Origin: Pezizomycotina sp. ARF18
Lineage: Eukaryota; Ascomycota
Assembly (NCBI GenBank): GCA_002224055.1
Contig: AZLU01000181.1
Coordinates: forward strand, 1 to 64,000
Direction of reading: 5' to 3'
Length of the DNA stretch: 64,000 nt
Shown in pieces: positions 41,738 to 52,740 of this stretch. The notes under the pieces are model-generated. The model was not told where the DNA came from and made no database searches. It saw only the letters and a program-made list of their open reading frames with translations. Position 1 is the first letter of the stretch; each line of letters starts with the position of its first letter. A program made the position numbers and the translations under genes.

Positions 41738-44700
41738 TCAGATATCTATTGTTTCGTTGATTTAAGAATTCCGTCCGGACGAAGTAGGCCGTCAAGTGCG
41801 GGTCAAGCTTCCCAACCTCGCTAGAAGCAGCAGCGGAAGAAACAAGCACCAACCCTTCAACCTTGATGCTCTGCACCAACGCTGGTACCATATCCTTCAC
41901 GCGGACGTTAGTATTTGATTCCAGGTTTCAGGACCAGAAAGGAAGATGTTTGGAAATAAAATTAAAAAAGAAAAAGAGATAGAGAGAGAGAGAAAGAGAA
42001 CAGGGGAGAAGGGAGTCTTCCATATACCAGGATTCTCGATGAGCATATCAACCCATTAAATTGTTATTTTTAGCGAACCTTACGGCTTCCTTAATAGAGA
42101 CCGAGTTTGAAGCACGGATCAAGTCCGTGGATCTAGCAGTAGAATTATCGCTATCAGCGGGAGGGTTTCTGCCCCTAGGTTATTACAAAAGAACACAGGA
42201 ACTATATAAAAGTTTGAAGATATTAGCTTTAGCCAAAATACAACGATAAGAAGCACGAATAGCTTACAGGTTGGCTGTTTCCAATTTATTGCCGTACAAA
42301 CGCTTGCGTTGGAGGCGGAAAACATTATCGATCGCGCCGAGTCGGCTGAGTTTTGGCGCTGTTGCTGAGAGTGATCAAACACGACATTGAGAATAGAATC
42401 CACGTATGCGTTCAATTCCGGCGCGGACCTCAGATACTGATATTCCCGGCGGGCGTCGAAGGGTACAAAATATTGATATCGAGGGGTATTGAGTGATTCA
42501 ATGTGTCTAGCACATCTTTTAGAGCAAGGAACGACGACGAAAGCATAGAATGCAGATTTTCCAACGAATTGAATGTGTTTATCGAATTTTTGACGGTTCC
42601 AATTGGAGTTCCCGTTATGTGTAATCCGATGCGCTCGAACTCTTGGAACGTAATCGTACATATAGGCACTTCAACACCCTGTAATGAAATGCTCCACGAC
42701 GGGAACAGGACCGGTACGAGATCGCGGGTAACTTGTACAAATATACGCACATATTCTCCGGATAAGGATGAGCCGGTTATCAATGGATGCGAGTCGTATT
42801 GGCTCGTAGCTTTCCAGTATGTGGCGAAGTGTGCGATTTCCATGGGTACACCAAGAAAAGGCTTAACAATTTGGAAATCGTATGAGAGCTGACCGATGGC
42901 TCTTGTTCTAGAATCGAATAAAGGAAGAATACAATGGCCGGATGTATTGGGTGTGTTAAAAATGCGAGAAAGGGCTACTGCCCTTGCAATCATCTTGGTG
43001 CCAAATGTTGGGAAGACATCAAAGTCAATCGAAAAGGATTCCAATGAATCAATCTGGAAGGTAATTCTCTTCGCATCTTCGGTGAGTGGGAGGAGTATAT
43101 TGCGAGGTATAAGATCCGAGGATTGGAAGAGATGGTCAATCTTGAGGCGGGATATTTTCCATCGTGAAAAAATATATAGCATCGTTATTTTTTCCTCGAA
43201 AGTAAGTTGGACGAATATCTTCTTATCCAGGAAGTTATGCCCATATCGTCTCAAAGGCAAGATTGGAGGGGGAAGTGACAGATCGGGGATACCGTCAGAG
43301 TCCAGATTCATTGCTGAGCTAGACGACGGTGATCGCTGTGTATCTGCTGCTATGCTCGACTGCGCGAGGCCCAAACCACCACCTGCTGCATGTAGTACCT
43401 GTGCGCAATCAAGTTTTCCTTCCCATACTGAATAATACATTGCCGAACGACCATTTTCGTCAAGGATTCCAGGGTTAGCCCCACAGGCCATCAGAGCTTT
43501 GAGGCATTCAATGTGTCCTTCGCTAGCGGCATGGAATAGAGCTGTCCATTGGTTGAGCCTATCAACCTCGTTGATATCGGCGCCATAGTCTTTGAGCAAA
43601 AGAAATAATTTAGGATCATGGCCGTGCCTTGCAACCAAATGCTGAGGATAAAGTCCTTCTGCATCCGCTAGTATCTTCGCGTGTTTGGATAGGAGCTTTT
43701 CGGCAATATCCATATACCCATGCTGACAGGCAAAATTCAGAGGAATATAATCCTGATCATTAGCAGGGTCAATTCTGGCATTTCTTTTTAGACAAAGATC
43801 CACGGCTAATAGCCTGCGATGATATATAGCGTGTATCAATGGAGTAAAATTGTCATGGTCAACACAGTCTACCGTAGACGGTGATTGGCTTAGAAGAGCA
43901 TCCGCAATGTCGTCATGTCCATGCATACAAGCATAATGTAGTGGAAGACGGCCATATACGTCTTTGTCATCGACCTTCACGCCGTTCGCAAGTGCGGACC
44001 GTACCACCGACATCTTTCCTGAAATCGCAGCTTCGTGTATACAGCTTCTCTGATTGATTTCATCCTGGAAGTGCAAATCAATCAATTGTGAATCAAGAAC
44101 TATCGATAGATTTTCCTCGGGAGCGTCGTGGATCGCCGACAAGAATACCCGGCTAAGATTTTCGGCAAGGTGAGGATTAGTTTTTCCACGAGAGAGCACA
44201 TCCAGCAACTGAATTCTACCGCCACTTGTGATCGTTCGTAGTAGCTCTGCATCGGAGTCATGACTGAGGTCTTCGCGGACCTTGTTCGATTCATTTGATC
44301 GATATTCGTGAAGTTTGGTGGAGAACAAATTCTCGCCCTCGGCCCACGCCTCCAGTTCTAGCGAATTTGTCGTCGCTTGGTCAGAGAGCTCGCTTATAAC
44401 GTCGCGATTGAAGCACGGTTGCACTTCCACAGCTCGCGAGAGATATAGTTCTTTAGTTCGAGACTATGAATATTAAAAAAATTTGGTATTCATTATAACT
44501 GTAATTTTAACCGTTTATTTCTTTCGTCATGTTTCCATATGTTCTTATTCCCTTTTTCCTCTTCCTCAAACGTTAAATGAAAGTTTCTAGAAAGACCTTT
44601 TATCCTTTCTTAAATGTGTTATATGATTCAATATATATATAAAGAAACATCTCTATATATATGATCGAAAACACAAAGATCCAGGACGGGGTCACCAACT

Positions 44701-45966
44701 TTCATATTTAATCGAGAACGTATGTCACCCTTTCTTTGCTAATAAATAGCAATGGGCAGCAATGGGGCTGTGGTGGTTTCTTACCTTTGAAAATTTATCC
44801 CACTAGGAAATATGAAAATTCCATTCGCAGGGAGTGCCACCCGTCAAAAAGGATCATATCATCAGCGAGTCAATTTCTAACCTCATACAGAGCTCAACTC
44901 TATTGCGTATGAGTATTTAAATAAATGAATAAATAAATAACAACAAAGCTTTTGAGGCGCCGAAGGAGGACGATACCTTTTTGAGAATTTTGGAAAATGC
45001 TGTGGCATTGAGTTCCACGAATTGCTGTTATAGGAGAAAAAACGATTAATGACCTCCTGGCAGTGCTTTGATTTATTGGAGGAAGTAAGTCACTGTAAAA
45101 GTGATGGTCTGCATTGCTACACTCACAAGTAATTTATTAAGATCGTTTCCGAAGCTTTGAAACCCTTCTTGAAGTGTTACAAACATGGCTGGCGTTTCGG
45201 AAGCGGATCCTGCACGCATTTGCATCATTTTCTTCTTCTCTAGCAGGGTGCGTAGCCGTAAATTTAGCTGAGGCAATCAAACGGACGTTAGCCCTTTAAA
45301 TTAACTCCCCATCTCTAAGTAAACATCATGGTAGCCGCAGGAGGCGTCATACCTCTTCTTCTTTCTGGAGGTAAAAGGCATTGACTTTTTCGACCTCTCT
45401 GTCCTATAAATGCATATAAGTTAACATAGTAGATTAACATAGAGGTGTTTCGCAAATGTCAGGGATCAAGTCGTTGATGGGTTGAGGGAGGGAGGGAGGT
45501 AGCTAGCGTACCAATCTGAAGAAGAATGTCGCCTTGTTGGCTTGCAAAACGGCTTGCGATTGGTTTAGGCCATGTTTTATCGGGTCGGAAGGTTTTGTGC
45601 ACCGGCGAGTTGCTTTATGAGCTAGGAGAAAAGGAAGGAATGTATTAATCTTTTGCGGATGAAAGTGTGGAGAGCAAAGAGTGCGCGCGCGCAGTCTGGG
45701 GGGTACCTTTTGAGTGTCTTGTAGTTGACAAAGCTGGCAGCATATTCGGGAATGTCAAGCTGACGCTTTTGAAGGTGCTTCCCAAATTTCCTATTAGAGC
45801 ATCCATTAAGTTAGCAGTGATCGAACAATTGTAATCCAAGCTAGTCGCTTCAATGAGAGTAGGCAGTGGAAGGAGGGAGAGGAAGAGGAGATTAAAAAAA
45901 AAAAAAAAAAAAAAAGTGGAGTGCCCTCGCAGTGTTCCTTCGGAGGCGCCGTATGCACACTTACAT
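41738..45966 (-). CDS. PHO81: Pho81/NUC-2-type SPX-ankyrin-pseudoGDPD phosphate regulator
   Basis: Inhibitor of the Pho85-Pho80-type cyclin-CDK; its SPX domain senses inositol pyrophosphates. The start codon is split: A and T at 45966-45965, an intron, then G at 45790, giving MKFGKHLQKRQLDIPEYAAS. SPX exons continue DREVEKVNAFYLQKEEE, LNLRLRTLLEKKKMMQMRAG, FVELNATAFSKILKK, the 18-nt exon WDKFSK (44785-44802) and SRTKELYLSRAVEVQPCFNR. One 2-kb frame then carries about seven ankyrin repeats (from SCIHEAAISGKMSVVRSALA to GRSAMYYSVWEGKLDCAQVL). The C-terminal GDPD-like part is IGQLSYDFQIVKPFLGVPME and SSLSGEYVRIFVQVTRDLVP, without the HRG and ENT motifs of active enzymes. It ends VPALVQSIKVEGLVLVSSAA and, across indels, NETIDI-stop at 41738. 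Missing catalytic motifs favour Pho81 over Gde1. Confidence 0.93.
44785..44802 (-). other. PHO81: 18-nt micro-exon of PHO81 (WDKFSK)
   Basis: TGGGATAAATTTTCAAAG is flanked by a TTCCTAG acceptor and a GTAAGA donor on the minus strand. It supplies the residues that join KILKK to SRTKELYLSRAVEVQP in the SPX domain, where the family has WDK. Confidence 0.85.
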
Positions 45967-48030
45967 TGCTATGCTTCCTTCCCTTTGTCGCGATTATTTA
46001 TTGTCTGAATAAAAATAACTGATTTTCTATATTCGATTCAGATCGGGGTTATTTAGACGATAGTGATGAATATTAAGCAATTCGGATGAGGTAGTAGATC
46101 TGGTTTATGATTGGTTTTCAATAGAAGCAGAGAAAGAAGGTTGAAGTCGAAGGCGAAGGAATCGGGAGAGGTTTTCAGATAAGGGAAAAAAAAAGGAAAG
46201 AAAAAAGAGAGAAAAAAATAAAAATAAAAAATAAAATATAAAATTTTGTTGGATTTTTTTTTTTTTTTTTTTTTTTTTGGATTACCAAGGTAGGTTTTGG
46301 TTTTATAGGGAAGGAGCCTTTACTTACTTCCTTACCACCCACCACACTCCTACTACTAGGGAAAAAATATACCTACCTGTAAGAATCTTTTACTACCCAG
46401 AAGTTAAGTAGTTACTGTTTCAAGTAAATACAAAATGAATAAATAAATAAATAAATAGTAATTATACCAGTGAATCCAAACTGATAACAAACGCTTCCAT
46501 GTAGGTAAAATCAATATCTAGTAAATAAGAATGATTGATTAAGCAATTAATTGTTAATTAATTAAATGAAGGCCTAGAAGTTGGATACATTTAGTTTGGT
46601 CGACGATATATATATATATATACATATTTACTTTAACTTAAATTTGATTAAATCCGAGTCCCTTTCAAGTTTTTTTCCCTTCTTGACTTAAGAAAGAGGG
46701 CAATGCCGAATATATTTAAGTATTCCGTAATTTGATCCACGCAAAGTCTGTTTAATATATATGTATATATATTTATTTATTTATTTACACTAGTACTTAG
46801 TATTATAAATATTGGTTTTTATATTATATAAACGGCTCGTTAATATCAGTCTTCCAAATGTATAGGCGCACTGGCGCTTATTTGATTTTCTATTATATCT
46901 CATATATAATCCGTACCCAGACGAAATTTGCTATTATAATGCCACTTATCCAACTATATAAGTCTTCATATGACCCCGCATCATTGTATTGTAACTAATG
47001 GTTTCGTAGTCATGGGATATTTTTATTATGCAGTAAGTACGAACTACTATATATACAATTGATATGTCCAATGAAGGAATAATGGTATCCTCGGAGAAAA
47101 GTTTTTGAACGGTGCCAGTCCAAATTCCAGAGAAGAAGTGAATGAGAGGGAATCAAGAGAGGAAGGGGAGGAAGAAATTGAGAAAAAGGCGGAGAGGGAC
47201 GTGTTGTGGAGAAATGAGAAAGAAAAGGGTGCTGAAAGAAGTTCGGTAGAGAAAATGTGAATATATACGTAAGCATGATGAGCATTTGGGGATATAAGGT
47301 TTTGCCTGGAGAGACCAAAAAAGAAAAGGAAAGGAAAGCAAAGGAAAGAAAGAAAAAGATCACACATAGATATTGGAACTACTTTGTACTGGAATAAGAA
47401 TATTATCTTTGCAAGAAGCAATATCACACATCTATTATACAAACCCGTTTTTTTTGTTTTTCTCTTTCCCCAGTAAACGTCGAATATTATTGAATACCCT
47501 GTGGTAAGAGTGAATGACTTCAACTTGATAAAATAAAAGCAGATTAAACCGTCGTGATGCCAGTGATGCGTTTCGCCGAAAAAAAAAAAGGCCAACATAG
47601 GAAAGAAAGGTAAACACTTTGAAACATTCCCCCCCTCTTTTTTTTTGGTTATCACTCCTTGGAACGCACTTGCAACAAGGGCTTGGGGGAAATACTAAAT
47701 GCTAATTAAAAAAGAAGTAAAGCTCAAATAAACATGGCAAGAAAGGAAGAAGAAAGTGTGAATATATGGAGAAAAAGTCTTGCAATTTACTGCAAACCTT
47801 ATTGAGCGTATTTTTCTTATAAAATAAGAAGGAAAGGAATAAGAGAGGGCAAGAACGGCATGAAGTCCCGTTGTATATTTGAAAGACCAGAATCCCGAGG
47901 ATCTAGGATTTAACGGGCGCCGCACGAAGTTAAAAAAAAAATTAAATAAATAAATAAAATAAAAAAAAAATAAAAACGCAGTTTTCGTTTTGATGCCCTA
48001 CCACTTTCTGGTAATGGATGACCTAGGGAA
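45967..48030. other. 2.1-kb spacer, no gene seen
   Basis: AT-rich sequence with a T28 run near 46252-46278, TATATA repeats near 46607-46621 and AAAT units. A purine-rich block fills about 47100-47365. The long open minus-strand frame at 47047-47655 is a hydrophobic, Ser/Phe/Leu-rich translation of the pyrimidine strand and is not considered real. Confidence 0.5.
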
Positions 48031-49950
48031 CTAGGAAGGACCGGCGCTGGCCTTATGATTCCGAAGCCACGGATCAAAAGTTCTGCGCAATTCCACTTGT
48101 CCCGGGTGTGAAACCTGGGGATAATGGCCTGAGGCATTCTCAATGCGAGTGTTTCTCCTTGCTGAAACTTGCTGGATGAGAGGAGGCTGGTGATGTTCTT
48201 CTTGGGGCGCACTATACCCTTCAGGCGCTTGGTATGTTGCATTATTAGAGTCTTCGTAGTAGTTCGGGCCATCATTAGCATAGTAGTTGGCGCCATAATT
48301 CATCAGAGGGCCATTGGCTTCGGAGGCATCCGAACGTCTGGTCGCTGTTGTGTATCTGGACGATGCCACAGAATCGCCTCGGTGGAGGCCTTCGTCGAGT
48401 TCAGCGGGGCCATTTACTGCCCCTCCTCCAATTGTGCTCGAGTCTGCTGTACTGGGTCGTTGACCCGGTCCGCTAAGGAGCGGCGAGTGTGAATGGCGGT
48501 CAGGAGTCTGCCTGGCCCCAGAATATACGGCTCCCTGTGTCATCGGCACACCTCCGGAAGCCTGCCCACTGTTATATGCATCCATTGGGGGGTGCATCGC
48601 TGCGCTGGCCCCACCATTATTTCCCCCGTAACTAATGTCAGAGTATGCCATGCCGATAGGAGAGAGTGCAGTTGCAGCGCTGGCACCGGTTGATAACGGT
48701 GCGGAGGCCTTCCTTACTCCTGCAGTACTTCCCCACCCACGATACCCACCGTCACTTTCGGTCATTTCATAAGGGCTTTCATCAGCACCCCACCACCCAC
48801 AACGGCACCAATGAGGCCGTTGCCTGGAGGTCGTGAATTGGTATCGGCGTTAGGGTTGTACGCGTAGTCCTCAACCTCCTTCCTGCGCTCTTCCTTCTCG
48901 ATCTTCCTCTTTTTATATCTTCTCCAGAGAAACAGGCAGAGTATAGAAATCAAAGCGACGGCCACAATGGGGACTGCAACAGCTATAGCAATTTTGGCCC
49001 TCCTGTCATTCCACCAGACCCGGTGGAGGACCCAACGGCGGATGTCGTTGGTAGCTGATCGGTCGAGGTGCCCGATGGTACAGGCTTTACCGACTGTGGG
49101 TGTTCGCTTGCCGGTGGCGCAGCAGGCGGAGTGGTAGTAGAGGTTATAAACACTGTCGTTGGATCCCTTGAACCTGTCGGCGCGACTGTGATGATCACTG
49201 GCGGCTGGGTGGTAGCTGGGCCGGGGGTGGCGCCTGAGGGGTAGATTGCTGGTTGCCCGGAGTTGAGTTAGGAGGTGGAGGGGCCTGCGATGTGGAAGAG
49301 GTTGGAGGTGGAGCGGGGGGTTCGGCGAACTACTAGGAGGCAGAGTTGATTTGGAAGTTGGCGGGGCTGGGGAACAGATGTCGGGTGCTCGCCACCAGAG
49401 CCCGTGTTGGTGTTTGGGGGTGCCGACTTTGTCGGCGAAGATTCTATAACTGATTAGTCCTTTTCTCTCTTTCTTTCGGTGATTGTCCATCTCTTCTACG
49501 AGAAATTATTCCCACTATGTCATATCATAGAGGCGACATATTATATATATGTATGTACATTTCTATACCCAAGAAAAGTACGTTTTATGTAGGGTGGAAT
49601 AGATACATGCACAAAAAAAAAAAAAAAAGAAAAAAGAGAGAGAGAGACTTACCAGGTGGAGGAGACGACATGAGGACTCTGGTTAAAGTGGAGGGATTGA
49701 ATCAATGGATCTCGAAATTTGAATTATCTAGCCACGCTAGGAATTCCCACGAATGCGATATTTGCACTCTCCTGTCCCTTTGAACTGCTGCCCTGAAGGC
49801 CAAATCCGTAGAGAGGGCGATGGATCGGGGCGAAAATCGAAAATATATATATATCTTCTTTCAGAATCTCTAGGATGGGCAGGTTTTGTATATTTGTTGG
49901 TCTCGTAAACCCTCTGCCAACGATTCCAACCAATTATTCCCAAATAACTC
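48031..49950 (-). CDS. Single-pass membrane protein with Ser/Thr/Pro-rich ectodomain
   Basis: Fungal surface protein of wall-sensor-like architecture. An upstream exon at about 49650-49950 (with GQQFKGTG or QRDRRVQISHSWEF, depending on frame) ends at a GTAAGT donor and may hold the folded ectodomain. The next exon reads SSPTKSAPPNTNTGSGGEHP, then Pro/Ser/Thr-rich sequence in shifting frames including VFITSTTTPPAAPPASEHP. A transmembrane helix follows (AIAVAVPIVAVALISILCLF), then the basic stop-transfer LWRRYKKRKIEKEERRKEVE. The long cytoplasmic tail is Gly/Ser/Ala-rich with NGPLMNYGANYYANDGPNYY and RRNTRIENASGHYPQ, ending HKASAGPS-stop at 48031. The tail is open over about 700 bases. The start and signal peptide were not found, so the left limit is approximate. 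No named family is recognised. Confidence 0.7.
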
Positions 49951-52740
49951 TAAAGCGATGGCCTCAACACCAGCAGTGTTGTTTATCGATGATGCTCGAA
50001 GTTAATTGTCGATCAATCGCATACGCTGTCGTTTCCGTATAATACACGCGCACAGCCACCTTGCACGAAGAGGGATATTATAAATATATCAATCTATACA
50101 AAACAAGCAAAGGGAGGGGAGGGTTATTCTTATTCAAATAAATATTTGAGTACTTGTTTTTGAATAACTGGTAACCAGCAATAAAACGAAACCTCTTCCT
50201 TGTGCTTCCTTTTTTTCTTTTCCTTGATCGTAAAAAAGAAACAAATAGAAGCCTTTTCCTTTATTAAGTGTAGATAGAAACCCTAATCCACCTCCGGCGA
50301 TAATTGCAATAATATCGTTGAGTGGTGAATCGAACGAAGGGAGGGGAAATTTGGGATGTCTTTTAAAAACAAAAAATATAGGCGGGATGAGGGAGAGAAA
50401 GGAACGTCCGCAAAGGAAGAAAGAAAGAACGAAAGGAAGAACGAAAAGGAAAAGGAAAGAAGAAAGGGAAAATAAGGAAAGAAAGGAAAGGTGGGAAGAT
50501 GAGGGAATAATAAGAAGGGGAGAAAAATAAAATAAAAAAAAATATAATAATAAGTACAAAAATAAAACAAAAATAAAAATAATATATACTATGTGATGAT
50601 TTAATTAATTAAATTAAAAATCCTCATCATATTACTTCCCAAGTTCCTTAGCGGTTAGTATTTGCCGGTATGTTTCACGCACATCCCCCTTCTCTTCTCT
50701 CCTCTTCTCTTCCTGCTGCTAGTATATATACCTTCTAAAGTAATTTTAAGCAAGCACACACGGAAATAAATGTGTAAATTAAAGCAAGCACCCTTTTTTT
50801 TTTTTTTTTTTTTTTTTTTCTTCTCTTTCCGCCTTTTTGAAGACCTTTTGAAAGTAGGAATCGCAAAATACTGCGGAAAACCTGCCTCTTATAATAATAT
50901 AAGAAATATATATATATATAAGATAAACTTAATAATAATAATGAGATAGGACTTCCTCAGCTCCTCCCGGCCTTGCTATATAAGGTATGAAGGTATAACG
51001 ATAATCGTGACAACAACAACAAAAGCAACAATAATGGTAGCTACTTCTTAAAATAACTTGGTATGATTGATTGATTTCTTCATACATACTACAGAAGAGA
51101 GAATTTACTTATTAGTTCTTTTTTTTCCTTCTTCCATTTCAGGGGTAAGGATTTAAAGGCAGGTACTGAAAATATACTAAGTAAAAAAGTAACCACGGCC
51201 TCAGCGTGACAATAAAATGCCTTCGGCTCGGTTAAAACGGAACCACCAAAAAAAAAAAATTTAAAGGGTCAAAATTATACGCACTTACACGTGCAGCTAT
51301 TCAAATATATCTAATATTTATTTGCACGCTCTATATAAATGAATATAACGCCTGCGAGAGAGACAGTAGTTAACTAGGAACAGTAGTTACTAAAGCTGTT
51401 TTAGATCCGAGATATATAATATAACATGATAGAACTCTCGCGGAGAAGGGATATCAAGGCGGCAGGTTGAACAAAGGGCTTTAGATTTAGAGTGGTGGTA
51501 AAAAGAAAAGCACGAGATCTACTTTTTATATTACCTTTCGAAAAATAATAATACTTAATAATAATCAAGAAAAGACACATAATATAATAGGCTGCCTACA
51601 CGTTGCTATTTGTAGGGCATACTTAGGTGGGTAATCTATTATATAGCCTTTCATTACGATCGAAATAAAAAGAGCACTCGCTTAGGGATTCGTAGTGCGA
51701 TCGGAATAAACCAGACGTGCATCGAAGGGATATCATAGCTAAGGATCATAGGCATATTTGGGAGAGCTAGAGAAGAAAAGGTGTATATATTATTAAAAAT
51801 GATAATAAAGTACTAGCAGTATAGGGTATAAAAGTCTATCTACGTTAGATGAGAAAAAGAATTTTTATGTTAAGCAGGCCGCAGGATTGTAAGAGATCTG
51901 ACGAAGAAGCAAAAATAGCACTAGAGATATATACAGAAGTATACATACATATAGGTATATGATAAATTTACTCGAACTTTCTTCACGAGTTTGCCACGAT
52001 TTTCTTTGGGTAAACTTGTGGAGGACGAAGAAATGGCTTGAGGAGTGATGGCGCAGGTTCGATAAAGTGAAGCTGGAAAAAAAGAAAAGAAAAAGCAAAA
52101 GAAAAGGGGTAAACTTGGAAAAGCGGGATTTACAATTGCTAATTTGATAGCTAATAGTACAGGCATAATAAGGAAAGGAACGACAGTACTATGCTGACAG
52201 TTTGGTCATGAATGCGACGAAAGAATAGTTAGATAATACAGATTCGTATTTTACATCCATCGGCGCAAGTACCCGAGAAAAATCCCATGGCTGATATTTC
52301 TCCGGTTTTCTTCCGCCTTTGCTTTGTTTTAAGAAGAAACAAAATTTTCATTATATGAGTTCGTGAAAAAAAGAGAGGGAGAGAGGAAAGAAGGGGAGAA
52401 AGAGAAAAGAGGAGGTAGAGGTTATTCCTGAACGCGGACCTTGTTGTTTGAACAAGTGTAAATGCAAATTTGACTGGATATCAAGTACAGGAGCAGAGTG
52501 AAAGAGAAAGAATAAAAATAAAAGGCAACAATGAAACGTAGAGAGGGTGCACCAGTGACGGCTGTCCCTTATTACTCTCTGATATAATCTGTGTGATGAT
52601 ATCTCTTGTTTCTGATTTTATTGATTCAGGTTTCCATTTCCTTTTTCCTTCGTTTTGTTTCACTGCGGTCTTCAAAGCCTGTCCCGTGGATTGAAATTTG
52701 ACAATTAAAAATAAACCATTGGCGCACAAAGCGCCAAAAA
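49951..52740. other. 2.8-kb spacer, no gene seen
   Basis: Very AT-rich, with a purine-rich block at about 50385-50545, a T27 run at about 50792-50819, and many short A/T motifs. Minus-strand open frames at 50134-50570 and 51865-52166 are Phe/Leu/Ser-rich complements of purine tracts. The 3' UTR of the next membrane-protein gene probably lies at about 52480-52740. Confidence 0.5.

Noticed and set aside
42503-43435. Long plus-strand frames opposite PHO81
   Set aside because: They are shadows of the ankyrin exon, whose minus-strand translation has clear family motifs.
47047-47655. 202-codon minus-strand frame, Phe/Ser/Leu-rich, looking like a membrane protein
   Set aside because: It is the complement of a purine-rich block; two other frames are open too, and there are no splice or family signals.
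50134-50570. Two overlapping hydrophobic minus-strand frames
   Set aside because: Same cause: the pyrimidine strand of a polypurine block translates to Phe, Leu and Ser.
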